Part shown: one piece after another, positions 48,983 to 56,656 of the stretch
Layout: the number at the start of each line of letters is the position of its first letter
Position numbering within the stretch: position 1 is the stretch's first letter
Assembly: GCF_002013915.1 (NCBI RefSeq)
Contig: NZ_MBTF01000001.1
Span: 310,001 to 374,000, forward strand
Reading direction: 5' to 3'
Length of the DNA stretch: 64,000 bases
Origin: Mucilaginibacter pedocola
Lineage (GTDB): Bacteria > Bacteroidota > Bacteroidia > Sphingobacteriales > Sphingobacteriaceae
Made by a program: the position numbers and the translations under genes
Notes under the pieces: model-generated
Databases searched by the model: none
What the model saw: only the letters and a program-made list of their open reading frames with translations
What the model was told of the DNA's origin: nothing

Positions 48983-49918
48983 ATGGCAGCATCATCCCAC
49001 AAAACCATATACGCGGCACTGGCGGCCAATTTATTAATAGCCGTTACCAAATTTATTGCAGGCGCTATAAGTAACAGCGCGGCAATGATAGCCGAGGGCG
49101 TGCATTCGCTGGTTGATACCGTTAACGAGCTTTTGCTACTGTTAGGCTTACACCGCAGTAAAAAGAAACCCGATGCCTCGCATCCCTTCGGTTATGGTAA
49201 GGAGCTTTACTTTTGGTCGTTCATTGTATCTATCATGATATTCGGTTTGGGCGGGGGGATATCTATTTACCAGGGAATAGCACACATTATTAAACCCGAA
49301 GAAATGGGCGACCCGACTGTAAATTACATCGTGCTTGGGTTATCTATCATCTTCGAGGGTACCTCGCTTATCATCGCCATCAAACAATTTAACCAGGTAC
49401 GCGGCACCACGCCCTTTTGGGAGGCGGTTGTTAAAAGTAAAGATCCATCGAGCTTTTTGGTTCTGTTTGAAGATGCCGCCGCCGTGGCGGGATTGTTTAT
49501 TGTAATGATATTCGTATACCTCAGTCACGCTTTTAATAAGCCTTACCTTGATGGCGTTGCCTCGTTATTGGTTGGTTTGATATTGGTGGTAGTATCGGCA
49601 ATTTTGGCAAGAGAGAGCCGCAGTTTGCTGATGGGTGAGGGCGTTTCTTCTACCACCCGCGATAAAATATGCCATTTGGTAGAGGGTAACGAGCAGGTTA
49701 TCAAAGTGCAACACATACTGTCTACTTATCAATCGCCAACCGAAGTACTGATGATGCTCATTGTTGCCTTTAAGGAAGATATGGACACTGGTGAGCTGAA
49801 CGTGGCTATCGACCGCATACGCGACCAGGTGAAGGCGGAGTTTGAGTTTGTGCGCTTTATTATGATACAGCCCGAAAGCGTAGAACACCACATGCTCTGG
49901 AACGACGATAGCCATTGA
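48983..49918 (+). CDS. Cation-diffusion-facilitator (CDF) transporter
   Basis: 311 residues. Six-TM layout; it probably exports divalent metals (Zn, Fe, Co, Cd) from the cytosol by proton antiport. Early helix IAEGVHSLVDTVNELLLLLG has the HxxxD metal pair; the later helix LVLFEDAAAVAGLFIV has an ED pair where many CDFs have HxxxD, so metal choice may differ from classical zinc exporters. The conserved RSKKKPDASHPFGYGKELYFWSF loop and the C-terminal cytosolic domain (about 215-300) are present. The promoter of the next gene lies at its 3' end. Confidence 0.88.
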   Translation: MAASSHKTIYAALAANLLIAVTKFIAGAISNSAAMIAEGVHSLVDTVNELLLLLGLHRSKKKPDASHPFGYGKELYFWSFIVSIMIFGLGGGISIYQGIAHIIKPEEMGDPTVNYIVLGLSIIFEGTSLIIAIKQFNQVRGTTPFWEAVVKSKDPSSFLVLFEDAAAVAGLFIVMIFVYLSHAFNKPYLDGVASLLVGLILVVVSAILARESRSLLMGEGVSSTTRDKICHLVEGNEQVIKVQHILSTYQSPTEVLMMLIVAFKEDMDTGELNVAIDRIRDQVKAEFEFVRFIMIQPESVEHHMLWNDDSH

Positions 49919-49943
49919 TGTTGCAACGTTTTGTTTAGCTTTG
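49915..49943 (+). promoter_or_regulatory. Promoter of the alpha/beta hydrolase-AraC pair
   Basis: TTG (49915-49917, within the end of the CDF gene), an 18-nt spacer and TAGCTTTG (49936-49943) match the Bacteroidota consensus exactly. The ATG follows 25 bp later. Confidence 0.65.
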
Positions 49944-49968
49944 CCATACCCAACACGGGCATCGCCTC

Positions 49969-50841
49969 ATGAAAAAACTCAAACAAATTATAGCCAATGT
50001 AAAGTCGGCCGATGAAGATACGGAAGGCTACAACGACTTGCTTTGGCAACTGATATGTTACTCGCCCAAAATGCCCCTGCGTTTGCAGCAGCAACAATTG
50101 CTTGATGATGCCGAAAGGTTTACCTTGCAGGCTTGCGATGAGCATTTTACCCATACCAACCTCAACTTCAATGGTTTTAAATGGGGGAGCGGGGCACGCA
50201 AAATATTCATCACCCATGGCTGGGGTTCTAAAGCTGCCGACTTTATTGACCTGATCACCGCCCTACGCGATATCCCCAACACCACTATTATTACCTATGA
50301 TGTGCCGGGCAACGGGAGTTCGGAGGGAGAATTATCTAACGGAGCCTTGTTTATGGAGGCAGTTAAAGCTGTAATTGCCGAATACGGCACGCCCGATGTT
50401 TTGATCGGCCACTCGATAGGGGCCATGGCCAACGTAATGGCTTTGAATGCTGTGGGCGCTGTACCGAATTTGCTGGTGAGCATTACCCCGTTGATGCGCT
50501 TGAAAGAGAACTTTGAGATCAGTATGAATGCAGTGGGTGTACCTGCCGAAAAGCAGTTGGCTTACTTCGATGGTTTTGCAGCGCTGGTTGGCAACCCGGC
50601 ATCGTTTTACGATACCGATAAGTTTTACAAATTTGATGATGGCTTGAAGCACCTACTGCTTTATGACGAAGCAGATACGGTTTCGCCTTTCGTTTTCATG
50701 AAGGCTTTTATAGATACCAGGCCCTTCATAAGTACATTAAACCACACAGGTGCCGGGCATGCGGGCATTTTAAAGTCGCCCCGGGCCGTTGCGGATATTG
50801 TTGCGGAGGTGCGACAAGCATTGAATGGCATAAATGCTTAA
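49969..50841 (+). CDS. Alpha/beta hydrolase
   Basis: 290 residues, cytosolic. IFITHGWGSKAADF is the oxyanion region, GHSIGAMANVMAL holds the nucleophile Ser (about residue 148), LLYDEADTVSPF the acidic residue and TGAGHAGILKS the His: a complete triad. The first 70 residues (ANVKSADEDTEGYNDLLWQLICYSPKMPLRLQQ) are an extra N-terminal extension. The substrate is unknown. An AraC regulator gene starts 8 bp after its stop and is probably co-transcribed, though that regulator could also control other targets. Confidence 0.82.
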   Translation: MKKLKQIIANVKSADEDTEGYNDLLWQLICYSPKMPLRLQQQQLLDDAERFTLQACDEHFTHTNLNFNGFKWGSGARKIFITHGWGSKAADFIDLITALRDIPNTTIITYDVPGNGSSEGELSNGALFMEAVKAVIAEYGTPDVLIGHSIGAMANVMALNAVGAVPNLLVSITPLMRLKENFEISMNAVGVPAEKQLAYFDGFAALVGNPASFYDTDKFYKFDDGLKHLLLYDEADTVSPFVFMKAFIDTRPFISTLNHTGAGHAGILKSPRAVADIVAEVRQALNGINA

Positions 50842-50849
50842 ATTTGTGT

Positions 50850-51278
50850 ATGCCCGATAGCTTAGCTGCACAATATCCAAAAATATACCTCTACCGCAGG
50901 GTGGTGCAGGCCAAGCTTTTTATAGATGAGCATCACGCCCAATCGCTCAACCTCGGCAACATTGCCAACGAGGCCTATTTCTCAAAATTCCATTTTATTC
51001 GGCTGTTCAAAGCTACTTATGGCAAAACCCCGCATCAATATTTAATGGCAGTGCGCATTAACCGTGCACAGGTATTGCTTAAGCAGGGGATGCCGGTAAC
51101 AGAAGTTTGTTACGCCATCGGTTTCGATAGTATCAGTTCGTTCTCAGCCCTATTTAAGCGCATCACTAAATTATCACCATCTGCCTGGCAGCAAAAAGAA
51201 TTGCAGCGAGATGCAGAGATGAAAAGCAAGCCAAGGAATTTTATACCGAATTGCTTTGCGGAGATGAATGGGTGGTAG
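50850..51278 (+). CDS. AraC-family transcriptional regulator, DNA-binding domain only
   Basis: 142 residues from ATG 50850. Almost the whole protein is the AraC DNA-binding domain with two HTH motifs: NLGNIANEAYFSKFHFIRLFKATYGKTPHQYL and PVTEVCYAIGFDSISSFSALFKRITKLSPSAW. There is no separate ligand domain, so it may depend on a partner protein or act constitutively, like MarA/SoxS-type regulators. It follows the hydrolase gene closely and may regulate that operon. Confidence 0.85.
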   Translation: MPDSLAAQYPKIYLYRRVVQAKLFIDEHHAQSLNLGNIANEAYFSKFHFIRLFKATYGKTPHQYLMAVRINRAQVLLKQGMPVTEVCYAIGFDSISSFSALFKRITKLSPSAWQQKELQRDAEMKSKPRNFIPNCFAEMNGW

Positions 51279-51328
51279 GGAATGTCCCCGATAAAACTAA
51301 TTGCCTAATGCAAGACGGTAATACTTAG

Positions 51329-51396
51329 CCGGGGATTGCCACGCCGCTCTTTCGCGCTTTTTCCTTCCCGCCGCGGCTCGCAATGACCGGGGGGGA
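51329..51396. repeat. GGGGATTGCC-type hairpin repeat
   Basis: CCGGGGATTGCCACGCCGC (from 51329) and a degenerate reverse copy CCGCGGCTCGCAATGACCGG (51371-51390) with a G7 run form an imperfect hairpin of the same type as 37529-37599. It occupies the gap between the AraC and VOC genes. Confidence 0.6.
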
Positions 51397-51468
51397 TATT
51401 TTCGCAATTTCCAACAACTCCATTCCGTTCTCAAATCCGACCTTTACCTTCATCAAAACAAAAACAAT

Positions 51469-51882
51469 ATGATCACCAAATTAAACCACGTCAGCATATT
51501 TGTGCTGGATCAGGACAGCGCCTACGATTTTTATGTGAATAAGCTCGGCTTTAAAGTACATACAGATGCCAGTATGGGACCAGGAATGCGCTGGCTTACG
51601 GTAACCCCACCCGAGCAACCCGAACTGGAAATAAGCCTGATGGCCATTGCCGAGGGCATGATGTTCAAAGCCGAAGCTGCCGAGCAAATGCGCAATTTGG
51701 TGAGTAAAGGTACTTTCGGTTTTGGCGTGTTCGAATGCAACGACCTGCTGGCTACCTACGAAGAGCTAAAAGCAAAAGGCGTGGAATTTACTAAAGAACC
51801 AACCCGGGAGTTTTACGGCTTCGAGGCCTTGTTTAAAGACGATTCCGGCAACTGGTTTTCACTGGGCGAAAAAGCTAAATAG
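51469..51882 (+). CDS. VOC-family (glyoxalase/bleomycin-resistance fold) protein
   Basis: 137 residues: two βαβββ modules. LNHVSIFVLDQDSAYDFYVNKLGFKVHTDASMGPGMRWLTVTPP opens the first half and FGVFECNDLLATYEELKAKGVEFTKEPTREFYGFEALFKDDSGNWFSLGEK the second. His7 and the later Glu are candidate metal ligands. It is cytosolic. Members act as glyoxalases, dioxygenases or antibiotic-binding proteins; the substrate cannot be read here. Monocistronic. Confidence 0.85.
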   Translation: MITKLNHVSIFVLDQDSAYDFYVNKLGFKVHTDASMGPGMRWLTVTPPEQPELEISLMAIAEGMMFKAEAAEQMRNLVSKGTFGFGVFECNDLLATYEELKAKGVEFTKEPTREFYGFEALFKDDSGNWFSLGEKAK

Positions 51883-51928
51883 TAAATAGGCGAGTGTCTG
51901 TAAAAAATAGTGGCTATAAAAGTATTTT

Positions 51929-51980
51929 CTTTGCGGTCTTTGCGCTTGTCACCATGCACATACTTTGCGCGCTTTGCGGT
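51929..51980. repeat. CTTTGCG-word repeat
   Basis: CTTTGCGGTCTTTGCGCTTG then CATGCACATACTTTGCGCGCTTTGCGGTTAA: tandem degenerate CTTTGCG words like the arms of the element at 10499-10605. Here only one orientation is present. It lies between convergent genes. Confidence 0.55.
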
Positions 51981-51990
51981 TAATTAACGC

Positions 51991-53895
51991 CTATTTCGCT
52001 ATGATCTTAAACTCAGTGCGGCGATTCTTGGCGCGGTTATCGTCGGATGTATTTGGCACTATCGGGTCGGCTTTGCCGTAGCCTTTGTATACCAAGCGCG
52101 ATGCATTGATGTTGCTTCCTGCAAGGTACTGGTAAACGGCCTTGGCCCGGTTTTCGGAAAGTAGCTGGTTGGCCTGGTCGTTACCTATATCATCTGTATA
52201 GCCCGATATCTCGATGCGTACGGTAGGGTTCAGCGTTAAAAACTCGATCAGCTTTTGCAGCTCAGATTTCGATTCTACCTTCAAATCGAATTTGTTGGTA
52301 TCGAAGAAGATATTCTTTAAGATAACCTTGCCGCCAACTTCGATAGGGGAAAGCAGAACCGAAATATTGAAGGCCGTTTTTGGCGCATGCCCCACCAGCG
52401 AGAAGTTATCCGAATAAAATAAATAACCCTGCCGCGATATATTCAGCCCGTAGTTTTTGCCCGCTGCCAGCGTGGCCAAAAACTCGCCGGCATCTTCGCT
52501 GCTGTAATCCTGGTATACGGGCATGTTCTTTTCCAGGTCCATTATCTCTACAATAGCCTCCAGCGGTGCTTTGGTTTTTATGTCTTTAATATCGCCCTTT
52601 ACATAGGTAACCACGTTAGGCCGCAGGCTTACGGGCAGCTCGAACGTGTAAATATCATAGCCGCCAAAGCCGTTCAAGTTATCCGAAGCAAAAAAGGCGT
52701 AGGCCCCGTTTGCGGTAAGCGTAAGCCCGTTCTCATCGCCGGCAGAATTTATGGGCGAGCCCAGGTTTACCGGCTTTTGCCATTTGCCATCTTTTGCTTT
52801 GCGGGTGATGAACAGGTCTTTATTTCCCATACCGGGCCAGCCGTTACTGCAAAAGTAAAAGGTGCTATCATCGGGGTGGATAAAGGGCGATTGCTCATCG
52901 TAAATGGTATTTACGTTTGGCCCCATATTCTCGGGTTCGCCCCAGCCCTTATCCGTTAATTGCGATTTCCATATATCGTAGCCTCCGTAGCCGCCTTTTC
53001 GGTTGCTTACAAAATAAATAGTACGGCCATCGGCACTGATCGAGGGTTGTGCTTCCCAACCGGTAGTGTTTAAAGGTGCTGCCAGGCTAAAGGGTTTTTC
53101 CCAGCCATCGCCTTTCTTCTGCGCTATATAAATATCGCAACGGCCCTGTCCATCGGGCCGGTTACAGCCGGTGAAGAACAGGTATTTGCCATCCTGTGAT
53201 ATCGACTGTGCGCCCTCGTTATAGCTGGGCGTATTGATGGCATCGCTCAGGTAAACCGCTTTTTTCCATTTGCCGTCCGCTTTATCGCTTTTATAAAAAT
53301 CTTCGTTATTGTTTATTTTGCGGGTGAATATCAGTGTGCTTTCGTCGGCTGTAGCTACAGGCAGATACTCATCGAACGGGGTGTTGATCTCGGGGCCCAT
53401 ATTAACCGGCGTAAAGGGCACGGGGTGTTTCAATGCCTCGATACTAAACTCGCAATCGCGCAGCAATTTACGGGCAAAGGCCTCATTTTGCGCGGTCAGG
53501 TTAGGGTAGGTAATATATTTTTCGAGGTGAAGTTTGGCGGGTGCGTACTGTGCATCGGTAATTTCGGCCTCGCCCACTTTAAGGTATATGGCGCGGTTAT
53601 GCTCCGGTTCCAGCTCAATAACCTTCAGGTAATGAGGGATGGCCTCTTTGCTGCGTCGTTTCAAGCGCAATACATCGGCTAACAGGGCATGCGCCTCCAC
53701 AAATTTTTTATCGGCGCTTACGGCTTTCTCCAGTTGCATAATGGCATCGTCATACAAATGCTCATCAACACTTTCATTGGCCAGCGCAAAATTTTTAATG
53801 GCCTCCCTGTCCGTAGTAGAATACTGCCTTTGCTGGGCAATTAAACTTGCGGGGAAAAGTAAAACAATTAAAACGAGGGAATAAAAAAAGCGCAT
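51991..53895 (-). CDS. OmpA-family protein with TPR and PD40 repeats
   Basis: 634 residues. A signal peptide (FYSLVLIVLLFPASLIAQ) precedes TPR-like helices (about 30-160; NESVDEHLYDDAIMQLEKAVSADKKFVEAHALLADVLR), a PD40/WD40-like beta propeller (about 165-425; repeated DGRTIYFVSNRKGGYGGYDIWKS blades), a carboxypeptidase-like beta domain (about 430-510) and a C-terminal OmpA peptidoglycan-binding domain (about 520-634; ISGYTDDIGNDQANQLLSENRAKAVYQYL...RRTEFKI). It anchors to peptidoglycan, and related proteins take part in envelope structure and type IX secretion or gliding. A specific role is not proven. Confidence 0.9.
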   Translation of the reverse strand: MRFFYSLVLIVLLFPASLIAQQRQYSTTDREAIKNFALANESVDEHLYDDAIMQLEKAVSADKKFVEAHALLADVLRLKRRSKEAIPHYLKVIELEPEHNRAIYLKVGEAEITDAQYAPAKLHLEKYITYPNLTAQNEAFARKLLRDCEFSIEALKHPVPFTPVNMGPEINTPFDEYLPVATADESTLIFTRKINNNEDFYKSDKADGKWKKAVYLSDAINTPSYNEGAQSISQDGKYLFFTGCNRPDGQGRCDIYIAQKKGDGWEKPFSLAAPLNTTGWEAQPSISADGRTIYFVSNRKGGYGGYDIWKSQLTDKGWGEPENMGPNVNTIYDEQSPFIHPDDSTFYFCSNGWPGMGNKDLFITRKAKDGKWQKPVNLGSPINSAGDENGLTLTANGAYAFFASDNLNGFGGYDIYTFELPVSLRPNVVTYVKGDIKDIKTKAPLEAIVEIMDLEKNMPVYQDYSSEDAGEFLATLAAGKNYGLNISRQGYLFYSDNFSLVGHAPKTAFNISVLLSPIEVGGKVILKNIFFDTNKFDLKVESKSELQKLIEFLTLNPTVRIEISGYTDDIGNDQANQLLSENRAKAVYQYLAGSNINASRLVYKGYGKADPIVPNTSDDNRAKNRRTEFKIIAK

Positions 53896-53935
53896 TAGGT
53901 AACTGATACGTTAAACCATACGCTAAGTTACACAA

Positions 53936-54559
53936 TTAGGGAATATTTAGGTACTTATGTGTTTGTAAAGAAATTTCCCATTGCGGGTTGTTCATTACGT
54001 ACTCTACAATAAGTGGCGACATCTCCTTATGCTTGCTCCACTCGGGCTGTAAAAATAGCTTGCAATCGGGCGCTACCAGTTTGGCATTGTGCTCGGCAAA
54101 TTCAAAATCCGATTTATTGAATATGATCACCTTCAACTCGTGCGCTTTATCGGCCACGTTCTGCATGGGCGATTTGAATTTTTTTGGCGAAAGGCATATC
54201 CAGTCCCAATCGCCCGAAAGCGGGTAAGCGCCGGATGTTTCGATGAAGGTTTTAATACCTTCTTCGTGCAGTTTGGCCGTCAGATAGTCGAGGTTGTAAA
54301 TAAGTGGTTCGCCGCCGGTTACTACCACCGCTTTTGATGGGTGCTTTTTGGCATTTTCCACTATGGTGTCAGCATGGGTGAGCGGGTGCATTTCGGCATC
54401 CCAACTTTCCTTAACGTCGCACCAATGGCAACCCACATCGCAGCCGCCAAGGCGGATAAAATACGCGGCCTTACCTGTATTGTAGCCTTCGCCCTGTATC
54501 GTATAAAACTCTTCCATTAAAGGAAGCAATGTGCCATCTTCCGGAACCTGGTGTGCCAT
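53936..54559 (-). CDS. queE: 7-carboxy-7-deazaguanine synthase
   Basis: 207 residues. A radical-SAM enzyme that makes 7-carboxy-7-deazaguanine for queuosine. FYTIQGEGYNTGKAAYFIRLGGC leads into the Fe-S motif C40-x3-C44-x2-C47 (GGCDVGCHWCDVKESWD). VVVTGGEPLIYNLDYL, ETSGAYPLSGDWDWICLSPKKFKSPMQN are the following signatures. The queC/D/F partners are not in the window. On the minus strand TACTTTTG (54571-54578) is an exact -7 element 11 nt before the ATG, so the 5' UTR should be very short. Confidence 0.93.
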   Translation of the reverse strand: MAHQVPEDGTLLPLMEEFYTIQGEGYNTGKAAYFIRLGGCDVGCHWCDVKESWDAEMHPLTHADTIVENAKKHPSKAVVVTGGEPLIYNLDYLTAKLHEEGIKTFIETSGAYPLSGDWDWICLSPKKFKSPMQNVADKAHELKVIIFNKSDFEFAEHNAKLVAPDCKLFLQPEWSKHKEMSPLIVEYVMNNPQWEISLQTHKYLNIP

Positions 54560-54570
54560 AATTAAGGGTG

Positions 54571-54578
54571 CAAAAGTA
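54571..54578 (-). promoter_or_regulatory. -7 promoter element of queE
   Basis: TACTTTTG on the minus strand fits TAnnTTTG exactly and ends 11 nt before the queE ATG. No clear TTG stands at the -33 position. Next to it, upstream, are AAGCTTAAAGTGCAAAGCC words that look like another degenerate dispersed repeat. Confidence 0.5.
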
Positions 54579-54732
54579 CGCTTTTAAGCCGAAAGCTTAA
54601 AGTGCAAAGCCAAAAGTGATATTGAGGTGATGAAAGAATATTTAAAACAAAGAAACATAATTACTTACGCCTCTTTTAAATATCATAAATAGCTTTTAGC
54701 TTTATATTGTCAGCTTTAACCATAAAAGGCCT

Positions 54733-55494
54733 ATGAAGAAATTATACATCCCGTTTATTTTCTTGCTGTTAATGTGCTTTTCGTCGTGCGTGGATATTGA
54801 AGAACGTTACGATTTTAAGCCCGACGGTGCCTGCAACGTGGTTTATGGCTTCGATATGAGCAAGGCGGTATCGGTATTGACCAACCTGCTAACAGATTCG
54901 GTACGCGATACGCCGCAGTTCAGCCTCGCTAAAGATACCGTGCTAAATTATTACACCGCCCTGCCCGACAGTGTTACCCAAAAGATGAATGCCGACGAAG
55001 CCAAAATGGCACAGGGCAGCGAGCTTGGCGTAAAAATGGACCTGAAGAACAGCGTAATGAAGGTGAGCATTATGCACGATGCCAAAAACGCTGCCGACCT
55101 GCAATACTACCTGCAACATATCAACAGCCTATCGATGAACGGCGAACTTCGGCGCGTTACCAACTCTAAAGAAACCGCCAATTTTGACGCGCAGCCGCTA
55201 TTGGCCGGCCAGGGTTATTACAATTATGAAATAACGCCGCACAAATTCTACCGCATTATTGATAAGGATAAATTCAACGCCTTCCTGAAAAAGGTGGGCA
55301 GTAAATTTGCCATGGCCAAAGCTATGCTGATAGATATGCCCTACAAGGTGGTTTTAAACTTTGCCAAACCCGTAAAGAAGGTAGATAATTCTAAAGCGGT
55401 ACTATCTGCCGATAGAAAAAGCGTTACCCTGGTAACCAGCATGGATGAGGTGATGAAAAACCCCGCGCTGATGAATTTGAAGATAGATTTTTAG
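54733..55494 (+). CDS. Hypothetical lipoprotein
   Basis: 253 residues. The lipoprotein signal is LLLMCFSSC (Cys19), followed by a mature part of about 235 residues with mixed helices and strands: VDIEERYDFKPDGACNVVYGFDMSKAVSVLTNLL, then repeated amphipathic helices and LIDMPYKVVLNFAKPVKKVDNSKAVLSADRKSVTLVTSMDEVMKNPALMNLKIDF at the end. I do not recognise a domain. It is probably in the periplasm or on the surface. It is followed after 9 bp by an unknown gene on the same strand. Confidence 0.72.
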   Translation: MKKLYIPFIFLLLMCFSSCVDIEERYDFKPDGACNVVYGFDMSKAVSVLTNLLTDSVRDTPQFSLAKDTVLNYYTALPDSVTQKMNADEAKMAQGSELGVKMDLKNSVMKVSIMHDAKNAADLQYYLQHINSLSMNGELRRVTNSKETANFDAQPLLAGQGYYNYEITPHKFYRIIDKDKFNAFLKKVGSKFAMAKAMLIDMPYKVVLNFAKPVKKVDNSKAVLSADRKSVTLVTSMDEVMKNPALMNLKIDF

Positions 55495-55503
55495 CTAAAA
55501 GTT

Positions 55504-56214
55504 TTGAAATCGGACCTCGACCTTATTATTGAATTTTACGAAGAAGAAAAACGGGCACTGGAGCAGGGGATAAAGGAAGCTCTTGCAGAGCGTGACTACG
55601 AAGAAGTTTATTATCGTGGTGAGGCTTTAAACAGCGTGGAGGGGCAACTCCATCGTATGAATTCGTTGAAGGATCCTTTGTACGAGAAAAAAATGCAAAT
55701 CTCAAGACTAACCGAATCTGCGGAAGGCATGGGAATTGATGATCGTCTAAAAGAATATTTCATGGAAGCGATCATGCAAACCATAGCTAATAAAGAGCGG
55801 TCATTAGAAGAACTATTAGAGCGTAAGGCTGAGTTAATAGACACACAGGAGTTAGATGATGCCTTATTCTGGCTTTATGAGCAAAAATGCAGAGCCTTCG
55901 GGTTTTGCTTTCCTCATCGAGATGGTAGTTTATGCCTGTTATTTGAGTTAACAGCGCAGAAAGTTCTTTTGATATCTGTAGATGTAAAAGATATCACATC
56001 AGACTATGATCCTGAAGACCTGGAAGAAAAACAAATACACCTTTTTGAAAATTTAGGTTTCCGTTACGATCATCAAAAGGGCTCGTTGGTATATAAATAT
56101 GACATGAACAATTTCAAAGGAGCTTGGGATATAAAGATCATGCTGAGCCGCATAGTTTATGATATTGGATATTTTGGGCAAGATAAACAAGGCACCATTG
56201 AGTTTTACGATTAG
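55504..56214 (+). CDS. Hypothetical protein with helical N-terminal half, TTG start
   Basis: 236 residues. The start is TTG 55504. The N-terminal 120 residues are helical and charged, in coiled-coil style (EFYEEEKRALEQGIKEALAERDYEEVYYRGEALNSVEGQLHRMNSL; ANKERSLEELLERKAELIDTQELDDALFWLYEQK). The C-terminal half is a globular mix (FGFCFPHRDGSLCLLFELTAQKVLLISVDVKDI; LSRIVYDIGYFGQDKQGTIEFYD). No domain is recognised and there is no signal. It ends 3 bp before the Rieske gene, so the two share an operon; it is somewhat AT-richer than its neighbours. Confidence 0.62.
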   Translation: MKSDLDLIIEFYEEEKRALEQGIKEALAERDYEEVYYRGEALNSVEGQLHRMNSLKDPLYEKKMQISRLTESAEGMGIDDRLKEYFMEAIMQTIANKERSLEELLERKAELIDTQELDDALFWLYEQKCRAFGFCFPHRDGSLCLLFELTAQKVLLISVDVKDITSDYDPEDLEEKQIHLFENLGFRYDHQKGSLVYKYDMNNFKGAWDIKIMLSRIVYDIGYFGQDKQGTIEFYD

Positions 56215-56217
56215 TGT

Positions 56218-56556
56218 ATGAAGTGGCATTCCATTGAAGGCATCGTACCTAATTGCGAGCCATTTATAAAGAAAGTAAAGGTTGACGGCAAAAGTATTTG
56301 CCTGGTAGGGTATGAGGGGGAGGTGTTTGCCTTAGGTTCGGTATGCCCGCATGCGCGGGAAGACTTGAGCCGCGGCTGGTGTGCCGATGGTAAACTGGTT
56401 TGCCCCGTGCACCGTTTTTCGTACGACCTCCATACCGGCAGAGGTAGTCCGGGCCAGAACGATTACGTGGACAGTTACCCCGTTAAAATTAAAGGCGAGG
56501 TAGTTTATGTGGGTGTCGAATCCTTTTTTGATAAGCTAAAGCAAGCCTTTAAATAA
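56218..56556 (+). CDS. Rieske [2Fe-2S] protein
   Basis: 112 residues, single domain. The cluster ligands are CPHA (C43, H45) and CPVHRF (C62, H65), with the loop between them as in ring-hydroxylase ferredoxins and NirD-type proteins. It has no signal peptide, so it is cytosolic. It may pass electrons to an oxygenase or reductase encoded elsewhere. It follows the unknown gene after 3 bp and faces the dnaE2 gene tail to tail. Confidence 0.87.
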   Translation: MKWHSIEGIVPNCEPFIKKVKVDGKSICLVGYEGEVFALGSVCPHAREDLSRGWCADGKLVCPVHRFSYDLHTGRGSPGQNDYVDSYPVKIKGEVVYVGVESFFDKLKQAFK

Positions 56557-56656
56557 CGGAAATCAATGCTGCAATACGCGGCGATATTGCATTGTAATTG
56601 AAATACTTGTGCGAAGCGTGACGCTAATTAAAGGTTGATGCATTGGTTTTACCACA

